Shown here: positions 58,086-64,000 of the stretch, piece by piece | Layout: every line of letters starts with the position of its first letter | Position numbering within the stretch: position 1 is the stretch's first letter | IMG/VR virus record: IMGVR_UViG_3300035156_000206 | Span: 186,001-250,000 of that record | Strand: one strand, 5' to 3' | Length of the DNA stretch: 64,000 bases | Source of the DNA: a virus | Translations under genes and position numbers: made by a program | The notes under the pieces: model-generated | What the model saw: only the letters and a program-made list of their open reading frames with translations | Told to the model about the DNA's origin: nothing | The model's database searches: none

Positions 58086-58255
58086 GAGGCAGCCTGTATG
58101 AGTTGTACGTTGCGGATCACATCTTGGGCACGCATCTCTTTTAGAACAGCACCAACACGGACACGAGTGGGAAGCGACAGCGTCTGCTCCTTCCAGGTAT
58201 TACCTGATTTGGTCTCGTATGTGATGACGTGTTTATCGATAGTTTGCTTGGACAT
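58079..58255 (-). CDS. Small early protein (58 aa)
   Basis: ATG 58255 (GGAGCCACAA upstream), first gene behind the 58314 promoter. 'KHVITYETKSGNTWKEQTLS' and 'VRVGAVLKEMRAQDVIRNVQ'. Heads a run of seven tightly coupled tiny genes down to 56884. Confidence 0.65.
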   Translation of the reverse strand: MSKQTIDKHVITYETKSGNTWKEQTLSLPTRVRVGAVLKEMRAQDVIRNVQLIQAASC

Positions 58256-58285
58256 TTGTGGCTCCGTGATTGAATTTGTGCAATA

Positions 58286-58314
58286 ATCATAGAACAAAAC
58301 ACAGAATGAGACAA
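58286..58314 (-). promoter_or_regulatory. Early promoter for the seven-gene small-ORF operon
   Basis: TTGTCT (58314-58309)-N17-TATGAT (58291-58286), 31 bases before the ATG at 58255. Confidence 0.7.
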
Positions 58315-58390
58315 CAAATTTTGCTGTGGATTCAGCTGAATGCCAAAATCGTTAGATAGCTTGTAAGCAGGGGAAATGTAAAATGTTCGG

Positions 58391-58879
58391 CTATTCGATT
58401 GAAGCCTGAAGGTAGTTGATGGCTGATTGGAGCCGCAGAATATCGTCCTTAGCCAATCCAATCATCTTATTGCACTTACCACATAATAGCCCACGCACAT
58501 TACCTGTACTATGGCAATGATCTAAGTTGGCGGCTGTAGATTGGTTTCCTGTCCCAATGAACAGTTGAAAACATATTGCACATTTGTGATCTTGTTTTGC
58601 CAACAAAGTGGCATGTTGCTCTAATGTGATCCCATAGTTTCGGAGCAAGTGATTACGACGGGTAGAGAGTTTGACTTGGTCTGTCTGAAGGTATTCTTGA
58701 TAGTTCTTGCTGGCTCTGTACTTAGCCCTGGCTGCGGTCTTGGCCTCAGAAGGAATGTAGGTGCATTCAATACACCTGCCAGAGACGTGGCGCTCACCTA
58801 TGTGACCACGCTTGCATGGTGTGGTTGACATGTATTTGGTTAAGCCTGCAGCAATGGCTTGTTGTCTTGGTGAATTCAT
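58391..58879 (-). CDS. HNH endonuclease, recombination endonuclease VII-like
   Basis: 162 residues from ATG 58879 (GGAAAGCAATA upstream). An N-terminal zinc site ('TPCKRGHIGERHVSGRCIEC') precedes the endonuclease VII-type core: 'YGITLEQHATLLAKQDHKCA', then I-C, 'ANLDHCHSTGNVRGLLCGKC' and 'NKMIGLAKDDILRLQSAINY'. The D-H-C-H motif is the beta-beta-alpha metal catalytic site; the Cys pairs bind zinc. T4 endonuclease VII resolves branched DNA, but free-standing relatives act as homing endonucleases. Placement beside the tRNA-like genes fits a homing element. Confidence 0.85.
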   Translation of the reverse strand: MNSPRQQAIAAGLTKYMSTTPCKRGHIGERHVSGRCIECTYIPSEAKTAARAKYRASKNYQEYLQTDQVKLSTRRNHLLRNYGITLEQHATLLAKQDHKCAICFQLFIGTGNQSTAANLDHCHSTGNVRGLLCGKCNKMIGLAKDDILRLQSAINYLQASIE

Positions 58880-58905
58880 TATTGCTTTCCGGTTCTGGAA
58901 TAGGT

Positions 58906-58936
58906 GAAGGCCCGACACTAACCTGGCCGGGCCTTC
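58906..58936 (-). other. Perfect 9-bp hairpin downstream of the permuted tRNA-Asp
   Basis: GAAGGCCCG (58906-58914) pairs with CGGGCCTTC (58928-58936). No T run on either strand. It lies 12 bases beyond the 5'-half of the permuted tRNA, so it could mark or protect the precursor end. Confidence 0.55.
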
Positions 58937-58947
58937 TATTTGATTTG

Positions 58948-59057
58948 ATGACAAGTCAATGTGTTTACCAATTTCACCAACCCCGCATCAGAAGTACTCT
59001 GCTGATGCAACGCACTTTTGGTGCGGGGTGAAGGACTCGAACCTCCAAGGAGTTAAC
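58948..59057 (-). tRNA. Circularly permuted tRNA-Asp (GUC) gene
   Basis: On the - strand the 3' half comes first: anticodon-stem strand GTTAA (59057-59053), variable CTCCTT, T arm GGAGG-TTCGAGT-CCTTC (59046-59030), acceptor ACCCCGC (59029-59023), A73 and encoded CCA (ends 59019). A 32-base spacer follows. Then comes the 5' half: acceptor GCGGGGT (58986-58980), TG, D arm GTG...CAC with GG in the loop, A26, stem TTGAC (58959-58955), loop TTGTCAT with U33, anticodon GTC (58952-58950) and A37. Acceptor pairing is perfect over 7 bp, anticodon stem 5 bp with one G-U. In linear order neither half has a partner. How the ends in the anticodon loop would be cut and joined is unknown. Confidence 0.72.
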
Positions 59058-59106
59058 TATATGTCATTGGTTCCAGATTATGTATCACGTCGACTGCTGA
59101 GCTTTG

Positions 59107-59213
59107 CTAATAAAATGGCACTCTACCTCTGAGCTACCAGCCACCAAAAGAGACTATTGCGAATCTGTTTTGGTTGGCCGGGATGGATTCGAACCACCGA
59201 CTTCCGATTTGGG
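59107..59213 (-). tRNA. Second permuted tRNA-like gene, anticodon unresolved
   Basis: Same order as its neighbour. 3' half: AAGTC (variable, 59203-59199), T arm GGTGG-TTCGAAT-CCATC (59198-59182), acceptor CCGGCCA (59181-59175), A73 and CCA (ends 59171). A 27-base spacer follows. 5' half: acceptor TGGCTGG (59143-59137), TA, D arm GCTC-AGAGGTA-GAGT, G26, then CCATT-TTATTAG. The acceptor pairs over 7 bp with one G-U. The anticodon stem is imperfect: CCATT against AAT(C)GG needs a bulged C. Anticodon could be ATT from the 5' half or CCC from the 3' half. Decay or another split position are alternatives. Confidence 0.5.
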
Positions 59214-59391
59214 ACTCAACACCGCGCTTTATTGTACAATCCAATAAACCGATAAAGCTGTATAGGCAAGAAACTAAGGCTGACTAGATACTAAATGTAC
59301 CTGTTAAGCTAAGACTAATGATAAAGCTACCTATTCTTTAATACCTTGCGTGCGGTGGGAATCACTAACTATGACCCCACCCACATATTTC
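59214..59391. other. Non-coding leader of the tRNA region
   Basis: 178 bases between the DUF7873-like gene and the first tRNA half. It contains the hairpin TTTATTG (59228-59234) / CAATAAA (59242-59248) and a tRNA-like D-arm resemblance ('AGCTTAACAGGTA' on the - strand) without a T arm. No open frame or clear promoter seen. Confidence 0.4.
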
Positions 59392-60192
59392 TTAGAAGCC
59401 TTCTGGGTGCAAGAACGAGATCAGCTTTTGCCCGATCTTGGTCTGGCGCACTGGCGTCGCGTTTGCACGCATACGCGCTTGCTTCGTGGCCTGGATCAGA
59501 TCGTCCAGACGACCCAGCAAGGCCGATTTTTCGGTGGTGGTCATTGCCGACGACCAGGTTTCTTTGGTGAAGGTGCCGACGTTGACGGTCTCTTCCCACT
59601 TTTCGATCTGTGCCGGATGCTTGTCCGTTGGAGCGACCAGCACTTTGTGCTTGATTTCTTTCGCGGTCTTGGCGCGAACTTCGGCATTTGCCTGGCGGAA
59701 GACGTGCTTGCCGCGGGCCGAATCAGGAACCCAGTTGATGCCTGGCGCCAGCGTAGGAATGACTTCGTACACGGTGCGCAGCGCTTTCAGCTTGGTTTCC
59801 ATGCCCAGCAGGAAGCCGACTGGCAGCTTTTCTGCCAACACGGTGCCGTCAGTCAGGACCAGGTCAGCGACGGCGTCTTGATTCGTTGCTTCTTTTTGCA
59901 GCACGACGTCGTAGTAACGGGTGACGCCGTCGAGTACGTACTGCAGCTTTTCGTGGACGGTGGTAACCATTTCCAGGTGCTGCTCTTCAGCCTTTTCCGT
60001 TGCTGCGGTTGCCGCTTCGTTACTGGCGTCGCCGGAGAACATTTTCAGGGTACGATGCGAACCGGTGAAGTGGGTTGCTTTGTCCGAGAAGGTCTTGATT
60101 GCTTCAGGGATGATCTTGTTTGCAACGCCTTGAACATCGACTTCAACTGCCAGAATCTCATGCAGCATTGGTGCTTTTTTGTTATCGCTCAT
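59392..60192 (-). CDS. DUF7873-like conserved protein
   Basis: 266 residues. Opening 'MLHEILAVEVDVQGVANKII', then 'THFTGSHRTLKMFSG', 'TTVHEKLQYVLDGVTRYYDV', 'QKEATNQDAVADLVLTDGTV', 'LPVGFLLGMETKLKALRTVY', 'LAPGINWVPDSARGKHVFRQ' and the end 'IGQKLISFLH'. I recall near-full-length relatives in actinobacteria and phages, with no known function. Codons are clearly more GC-rich than those of neighbours, as in terD, which suggests bacterial origin. Two early promoters lie upstream. Confidence 0.8.
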   Translation of the reverse strand: MSDNKKAPMLHEILAVEVDVQGVANKIIPEAIKTFSDKATHFTGSHRTLKMFSGDASNEAATAATEKAEEQHLEMVTTVHEKLQYVLDGVTRYYDVVLQKEATNQDAVADLVLTDGTVLAEKLPVGFLLGMETKLKALRTVYEVIPTLAPGINWVPDSARGKHVFRQANAEVRAKTAKEIKHKVLVAPTDKHPAQIEKWEETVNVGTFTKETWSSAMTTTEKSALLGRLDDLIQATKQARMRANATPVRQTKIGQKLISFLHPEGF

Positions 60193-60268
60193 ATACCCTC
60201 AAAATGGTTACGTGTTAATCTGATATTTGTTGTTCAGAGGATTTCTCTCTCAAAACATCATGAAGTGC

Positions 60269-60297
60269 ACTTTAAACTGTTTACTTCATTTTGACAA
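60269..60297 (-). promoter_or_regulatory. Proximal early promoter of the DUF7873-like gene
   Basis: TTGTCA (60297-60292)-N17-TAAAGT (60274-60269). The -35 is embedded in the GACAACGATTATTT motif repeated at 60469 and 61582. Confidence 0.7.
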
Positions 60298-60327
60298 CGA
60301 TTATTTCAACTGATTTTTCAACAACTC

Positions 60328-60420
60328 TTGGGAGTGGATATGCTTCTTCGGACCGCACTCCCAAAACTACTTACTACCGCCCTTCCTCCTACAAACCATC
60401 CGCATGCACATCTCTGTAGG
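60328..60420 (-). other. Structured leader RNA between tandem promoters
   Basis: On the - strand a hairpin CCTACA/TGTAGG (60420-60388) with an internal GCATGC is followed by TTGGGAGTG/CACTCCCAA (60364-60328), a perfect 9-bp stem with a 19-base loop. No frame of note. Transcripts from the distal promoter would carry both stems; this could be a regulatory leader or a small RNA. Confidence 0.5.
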
Positions 60421-60443
60421 CAGTCTCTAACGTGACAGAGATC

Positions 60444-60473
60444 AGTATATAGAAATCTCCGTTTGGTTGACAA
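60444..60473 (-). promoter_or_regulatory. Distal early promoter of the DUF7873-like gene
   Basis: TTGTCA (60473-60468)-N18-TATACT (60449-60444), right after the AAA gene stop. It gives a leader of about 240 bases. Confidence 0.65.
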
Positions 60474-60482
60474 CGATTATTT

Positions 60483-61520
60483 TTATGGACGAAAGTGGCG
60501 TGGTGGCATCTCTGCCAGCTGTTTGATGCGGTTCTTTTTGCTGGACGTAAATCCGAAGTCGCCTTCCGATTCTGATGATGAGGGGCTCTCAGTCATCATA
60601 GCACGCAGCTTCTGTGCCGCCCAATCGACATCACGCCGGAACACACGGGTCAGAATGATGAACTCGCGCAGGTGGGCAATCGAGAACCCTTCTGACAGGT
60701 TTACGTACTTTTCCACTTCCTCTGCTGTCAGCCCTGGCTCTTTGGCTTTCAGGTAAATTGCCCGCGCCGCTGATGTTGGCATACCAACCTTGATCACCGA
60801 ATCGAAACGGGATGGACGGTCGATGAACCGACGATCCATTCGTTCAGGGTAGTTTGTGGTAGCAACAAAGATGATGTTGTCCACTTGGTTCTCCCCGTCC
60901 AGAATGGAAAGGTAGTTTGCTTCACCGTATGTTTGTACCAGTGCATCCATATCTTCCAACAGCGCCACGATTTGGCGATGTGGTTCGATTTTTCGGATCA
61001 GCTTCAGGCACTCAGCGGCATAATGTGGATGACCAACCACAAATGCGATACCTTGCATTTTGTTGATAACGATATCTACCAGCTGGGCAAGGGTAGACGT
61101 CTTTCCTGAACCAGGAGGACCCCACAGAAAAATACCACGCTTGTAGATCATCTTGCGGGCAATGAATTCAGGCTTGAGGTCAGCAAACTCCTCAATCTCA
61201 CGCAGTACCGATTCGGACGCGCTATCAGGGAGATGAATGAGGCCATCAGTGGCATTCTCTACCTTGGTCAGGTAGAATCCAGCAGCATCTGAGTGGCCCC
61301 CTGTATACATGCCACATTCGAGAGCTGGAGTAGAATCTTGCACACCCCAGTAAGTCTTACCACTTCGTGCCCAACGAGATGGGTTATTGGAGCTGGAAAT
61401 ATCAGACGAGTTGGTAGAGACAGGTGTCTCTGATACCGCCACACAGTCTCCGCTAGACGTTGGTTTGAGATCGGTACCAACTGTGGACATCAACTCACTG
61501 ATTTCATCTACATTACTCAT
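60483..61520 (-). CDS. AAA+ ATPase (classic AAA, FtsH/Cdc48-type core)
   Basis: 345 residues. A Ser/Thr-rich N-terminus (1-50) and a beta segment precede the core: Walker A 'GIFLWGPPGSGKTSTLAQLV' near residue 133, Walker B 'QIVALLEDMDAL' (E-D rather than D-E), sensor 1 'IIFVATTNYPERMDRRFIDR', and 'PSRFDSVIKVGMP' with an Arg finger. The C-terminal helical lid 'NLSEGFSIAHLREFIILT' fits. It probably remodels proteins; partner unknown. Own promoter at 61586. Confidence 0.85.
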   Translation of the reverse strand: MSNVDEISELMSTVGTDLKPTSSGDCVAVSETPVSTNSSDISSSNNPSRWARSGKTYWGVQDSTPALECGMYTGGHSDAAGFYLTKVENATDGLIHLPDSASESVLREIEEFADLKPEFIARKMIYKRGIFLWGPPGSGKTSTLAQLVDIVINKMQGIAFVVGHPHYAAECLKLIRKIEPHRQIVALLEDMDALVQTYGEANYLSILDGENQVDNIIFVATTNYPERMDRRFIDRPSRFDSVIKVGMPTSAARAIYLKAKEPGLTAEEVEKYVNLSEGFSIAHLREFIILTRVFRRDVDWAAQKLRAMMTESPSSSESEGDFGFTSSKKNRIKQLAEMPPRHFRP

Positions 61521-61556
61521 TATTGCTCCAGGGTGTGTTGTGGAAAACTAAGGTGA

Positions 61557-61586
61557 ACTATATCTTTTTTCGTTGCTGGTGGACAA
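61557..61586 (-). promoter_or_regulatory. Early promoter of the AAA gene
   Basis: TTGTCC (61586-61581)-N18-TATAGT (61562-61557), 37 bases before the AAA ATG. Confidence 0.7.
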
Positions 61587-61589
61587 CGA

Positions 61590-62138
61590 TTATTTCTTCG
61601 GATGTTTGGCTAATATGTCCTTCATGATGAAGTGGCTCATGATACGAGTCTCTATCATCTGCCTGTTAGGGTTATCAATCTTAGCCAATTTTGGATCCCC
61701 ATCGTACGCCTCCCACCAAGCCTGCATCTCCTTCATCAGAGCAAGACCTTCAGATCGTTTGAAGTACCCTGCTTGGTCCGTTAAATGCCAACTTGGTCTG
61801 TAGCCATCAATGGTTGGGTGACCACGAACGATTCCCTCAAAGGAACACCAATGAAATGTACCATCGGTATCTTCTGTGTATTCGTGAAGCATTGTCCGGA
61901 CTTCTGTAGCATTCTCAGGTGTGTCTGGCTTATACATAGCATGGTAATCGTCAGCAGATGCATTCATGTATTGCCCCGGCGCCCGATATGTTGCTAAACG
62001 GACGTCTACAAGTTGCCAACACCTGGTGCCTTCGTAAAGTTCCATTAGAGCTACTCTATCACTTTCCCATGGCTTCATATCTGGATTGACTAGGATTAGG
62101 GCAATCTGTCCCCGGCGCATTATGATTCTGGTTTTCAT
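61590..62138 (-). CDS. Hypothetical early protein (182 aa)
   Basis: ATG 62138 behind GTGAGCACAATA. 'MRRGQIALILVNPDMKPWES' and 'DRVALMELYEGTRCWQLVDV' start an alpha/beta domain; 'WHLTDQAGYFKRSEGLALMK' and 'YDGDPKLAKIDNPNRQMIET' follow. No known family. A terminator lies just upstream, so a promoter in the 62139-62177 interval would be needed; none is clear. Confidence 0.65.
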   Translation of the reverse strand: MKTRIIMRRGQIALILVNPDMKPWESDRVALMELYEGTRCWQLVDVRLATYRAPGQYMNASADDYHAMYKPDTPENATEVRTMLHEYTEDTDGTFHWCSFEGIVRGHPTIDGYRPSWHLTDQAGYFKRSEGLALMKEMQAWWEAYDGDPKLAKIDNPNRQMIETRIMSHFIMKDILAKHPKK

Positions 62139-62150
62139 TATTGTGCTCAC

Positions 62151-62175
62151 AAAAAAGGCGCACAAGGCGCCTTTT
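62151..62175 (-). terminator. Rho-independent terminator
   Basis: On the - strand AAAAGGCGC, short loop, GCGCCTTTTTT, directly after the stop of the gene at 62178. Confidence 0.85.
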
Positions 62176-62177
62176 GG

Positions 62178-62609
62178 TTACAGAGATGCCATCAGGCGTT
62201 CGACCTCAATCCGACGACGCTCATCTGGTGATAGTACCGTGTTGAGACGGTCTTCAAGTTCATCCAGTGCCTTCTTTTCTTCACGGATGGTAATACCAGC
62301 AAGGCGCTTCTTGCTGTCTTCTACCCACGAGTTGAATGTGTAGCCTTGATAGCTCTTCGGTGGATCCAGCTCCAACAGCATTGCAGCCTCTTCACGAGCC
62401 TTGCGCTGGATCATCAGATCAGCCACCACATCAAGTACTTGGCTAGCAGTGCTAGTGCCAAGGCTCACAGGGGTGGTAGATCCCAGCAGACGGTAGCTGC
62501 AATTTGTAGTCCAGCTTTTTGCCAGCTGGGATTCCAATTCGGCTACTTTTGCCTTGCGTGCATTCAGTTTGTCGAATAGGGTACGAATTTGGTCGTCAAG
62601 TGTTGACAT
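62178..62609 (-). CDS. Coiled-coil hypothetical protein (143 aa)
   Basis: AAGGAGAAATA before the ATG. N-terminal coiled coil 'IRTLFDKLNARKAKVAELES', a central 'TASQVLDVVADLMIQRKARE' and a C-terminal helix 'EEKKALDELEDRLNTVL' with 'SPDERRRIEVERLM'. Unknown family, downstream of the 448-residue conserved protein. Confidence 0.65.
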   Translation of the reverse strand: MSTLDDQIRTLFDKLNARKAKVAELESQLAKSWTTNCSYRLLGSTTPVSLGTSTASQVLDVVADLMIQRKAREEAAMLLELDPPKSYQGYTFNSWVEDSKKRLAGITIREEKKALDELEDRLNTVLSPDERRRIEVERLMASL

Positions 62610-62623
62610 ATTATTTCTCCTTG

Positions 62624-63970
62624 TTAGTAAATTTGTGTTTTGCTTACATGGCTATTCTGCAGAATTGCATACAGATCACCGAAGTTGTGTGCCCGCGCTA
62701 CGGCAATTAACCTTTCCAGGCCATGGAGAATATCCTCGGTTAGTGGAGCAGCGCCATGGTGCATTGGTACCCAGCCCACCAGAGCTTCTGTGAAGTCATT
62801 ATGCACACCATTGATTCGCTCAGCAACACCAGGGGTGCGCTCATTGAAGTCTTCCAATACCAATTTGGGCTGATTGCGACCGTAGTAGCCAGTTGCACCG
62901 GGATTGCTGAACCGCACCCGACGTTCAGCAGGATCATACACTGCCACACGAGAATACGTGACCGAATATTTTGGTGGTTGTGGGCCCGGGGCGTAGTGCG
63001 ACGATGGGTGTAGATCAATCTCCACACAGATCTCGATGAAGCGCGTCTCGTCGAATTGGATCCAATGGTTGCCCTTGACTGAGTGGTCAATCCCGTTGCT
63101 GCAGGCATAATATCCCAGGTTTTGAGTGTATGAATCATGATCCTTGTAGTGCTTGAGGAAATCATCATTGCGCACATCAGGGAAATTATTGGGCACCAGT
63201 TTGACACCGATCATTGGTTGTGACGAGTACAGCTTGTAGAAGGTGTCCATGAGCTCAGCGTACTGAGGATGGCACTCTTCGCTCACCACTTGAGCCAGGT
63301 ACTGGGTTGGCGACTTGAATTCCACTGCACCAGTTTCGGGGTTGATGAAGACGTGTTGCGGCTTCTTATCTACCTGGGTGCTTGTTAGACTACTACCCCA
63401 ATTTTCAGCACGTTCGCTCACCATGTCGTACGTAGGAAAGCGACCCAAATACACCACTTGTTTGCGGTCAGTTTTGATCTCGTAGGTGTACCCAATGCCC
63501 AGTTCTTTAGCACCAACCTTCATTCCTTGCTTGTCAGTGTGTGTTACGGATTCTTGGTATTCCACGGAGTTCGTAGGCAACAATACCAAGTCGGCGCCAT
63601 GCCAAGCATATACGCACGGCTCGACGATATCACGCTTTGACACATCTGAGTGCATCAGGATGCCAATAAGGTTGTCGACCTCAATTTCCATCTCGAAGTT
63701 GCGTGGATCCCAGACGCGAATCTTGGACCGACCACTACCCCAATGGCCATCGCGTTGGATACCCTTGTTGAATGTGAAGTTTGGTTGTGGCGTGTTGTCG
63801 AAAGTCTCGACCTCGATATTCTTATCGCGCCAGTTTTCCCAGGACGTTTGCTTACGCAGTTTGCCCTTGTGATCCGTGTAGATGACGTACGCCAGCTTTC
63901 CTGTGAATGTATCGGGGCGTGATACGTACCCTACGGTAATTGTTTTTGGTATATAGAGATCTGTTTTCAT
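62624..63970 (-). CDS. Large conserved phage protein of unknown function (448 aa)
   Basis: 'MKTDLYIPKTITVGYVSRPD', 'TGKLAYVIYTDHKGKLRKQT', 'SWENWRDKNIEVETFDNTPQ' and 'FTFNKGIQRDGHWGSGRSKI' form an N-terminal region that I recall as highly conserved among many phages of unrelated hosts. It has no accepted function. Later parts include 'VLLPTNSVEYQESVTHTDKQ' and 'FINPETGAVEFKSPTQYLAQ'. GGGGAG lies just upstream of the ATG at 63970. No catalytic motif is apparent. Confidence 0.8.
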   Translation of the reverse strand: MKTDLYIPKTITVGYVSRPDTFTGKLAYVIYTDHKGKLRKQTSWENWRDKNIEVETFDNTPQPNFTFNKGIQRDGHWGSGRSKIRVWDPRNFEMEIEVDNLIGILMHSDVSKRDIVEPCVYAWHGADLVLLPTNSVEYQESVTHTDKQGMKVGAKELGIGYTYEIKTDRKQVVYLGRFPTYDMVSERAENWGSSLTSTQVDKKPQHVFINPETGAVEFKSPTQYLAQVVSEECHPQYAELMDTFYKLYSSQPMIGVKLVPNNFPDVRNDDFLKHYKDHDSYTQNLGYYACSNGIDHSVKGNHWIQFDETRFIEICVEIDLHPSSHYAPGPQPPKYSVTYSRVAVYDPAERRVRFSNPGATGYYGRNQPKLVLEDFNERTPGVAERINGVHNDFTEALVGWVPMHHGAAPLTEDILHGLERLIAVARAHNFGDLYAILQNSHVSKTQIY

Positions 63971-64000
63971 TCGGCCAATATGATGGGGAGTTAGTAAAAA

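Noticed and set aside
58906-58936. Terminator for the tRNA region
   Set aside because: The hairpin is perfect but neither strand has a following T run.
59019-59143. A single linear tRNA with a long variable region or intron formed by the 5' half at 59143 and the 3' half at 59019
   Set aside because: The acceptor strands TGGCTGG and ACCCCGC do not pair; each finds a full partner only in the permuted order.
59350-60294. 314-codon + strand frame at the DUF7873-like gene
   Set aside because: It is the complement of a GC-rich real gene; no promoter or ribosome site on that strand.

Overview
The window is part of a tailed-phage genome with T4-like (myovirus) gene content. It opens with the C-terminal end of the large terminase subunit. 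It carries recognisable relatives of T4 gp32, UvsX, UvsY, UvsW, gp31 (GroES-like), gp44 and gp62, and many copies of a T4-type late promoter box (TATAAATA, CTAAATA or CATAAATA). The host cannot be read from the sequence; consensus sigma70-type early promoters and Shine-Dalgarno sites point to a Gram-negative, probably proteobacterial host. Gp43, gp45, gp41, the capsid and most of the tail lie outside the window.

Layout. (1) 1-12.5 kb, + strand: terminase end, then a receptor-binding module with two large fibre proteins, four tandem paralogous virion proteins and a discoidin-like protein. (2) 12.6-28.9 kb, + strand: replication and recombination (gp32, UvsX, UvsY, UvsW, clamp loader gp44/gp62) and a GroES-like chaperonin. 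A C-family (DnaE-like) polymerase core is split over two ORFs 5.8 kb apart, and a GIY-YIG endonuclease gene sits next to gp44. One - strand gene is inserted here between divergent late promoters. (3) 28.9-40 kb, + strand: nucleotide and DNA-modification metabolism. FolE2, QueD, a second QueD-like T-fold protein, a DpdA-like transglycosylase and QueE would make and insert a 7-deazaguanine base into phage DNA. Around them are a dCTP deaminase/dUTPase-like protein, a DnaQ-type exonuclease, a phosphoribosyltransferase, a NADAR protein, an Acb2/Tad1-like candidate anti-defence protein and many small genes. (4) 40-46.1 kb, + strand: an acidic late protein and a third, collagen-like fibre that shares its N-terminal anchor with the two earlier fibres, then a papain-like protein. 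(5) 46.2-64 kb, - strand: early genes, each operon headed by a TTGACW/TTGTCW-N17-18-TAYAGT-like promoter. These include a tellurite-resistance-like (ter) set (TerD, a TerC/DUF475 membrane protein, a vWA protein, two TelA-like proteins), an Rnl2-type RNA ligase, a HAD nucleotidase, three tandem paralogues of unknown function, many very small genes, an endonuclease VII-like HNH protein, an AAA+ ATPase and conserved unknowns.

The most unusual element is at 58.9-59.2 kb. Two tRNA-like genes lie on the - strand with the 3' half placed before the 5' half. Joined in the permuted order, one gives a full tRNA-Asp(GUC) cloverleaf with a perfect 7-bp acceptor stem; the other gives a matching acceptor stem plus good D and T arms. 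An RNA ligase is encoded about 5 kb away on the same strand.

The late promoters show a recurring design. At three places the late box directly abuts a terminator hairpin, so an upstream transcript would carry the whole terminator while a transcript started at the late promoter would lack its left arm.
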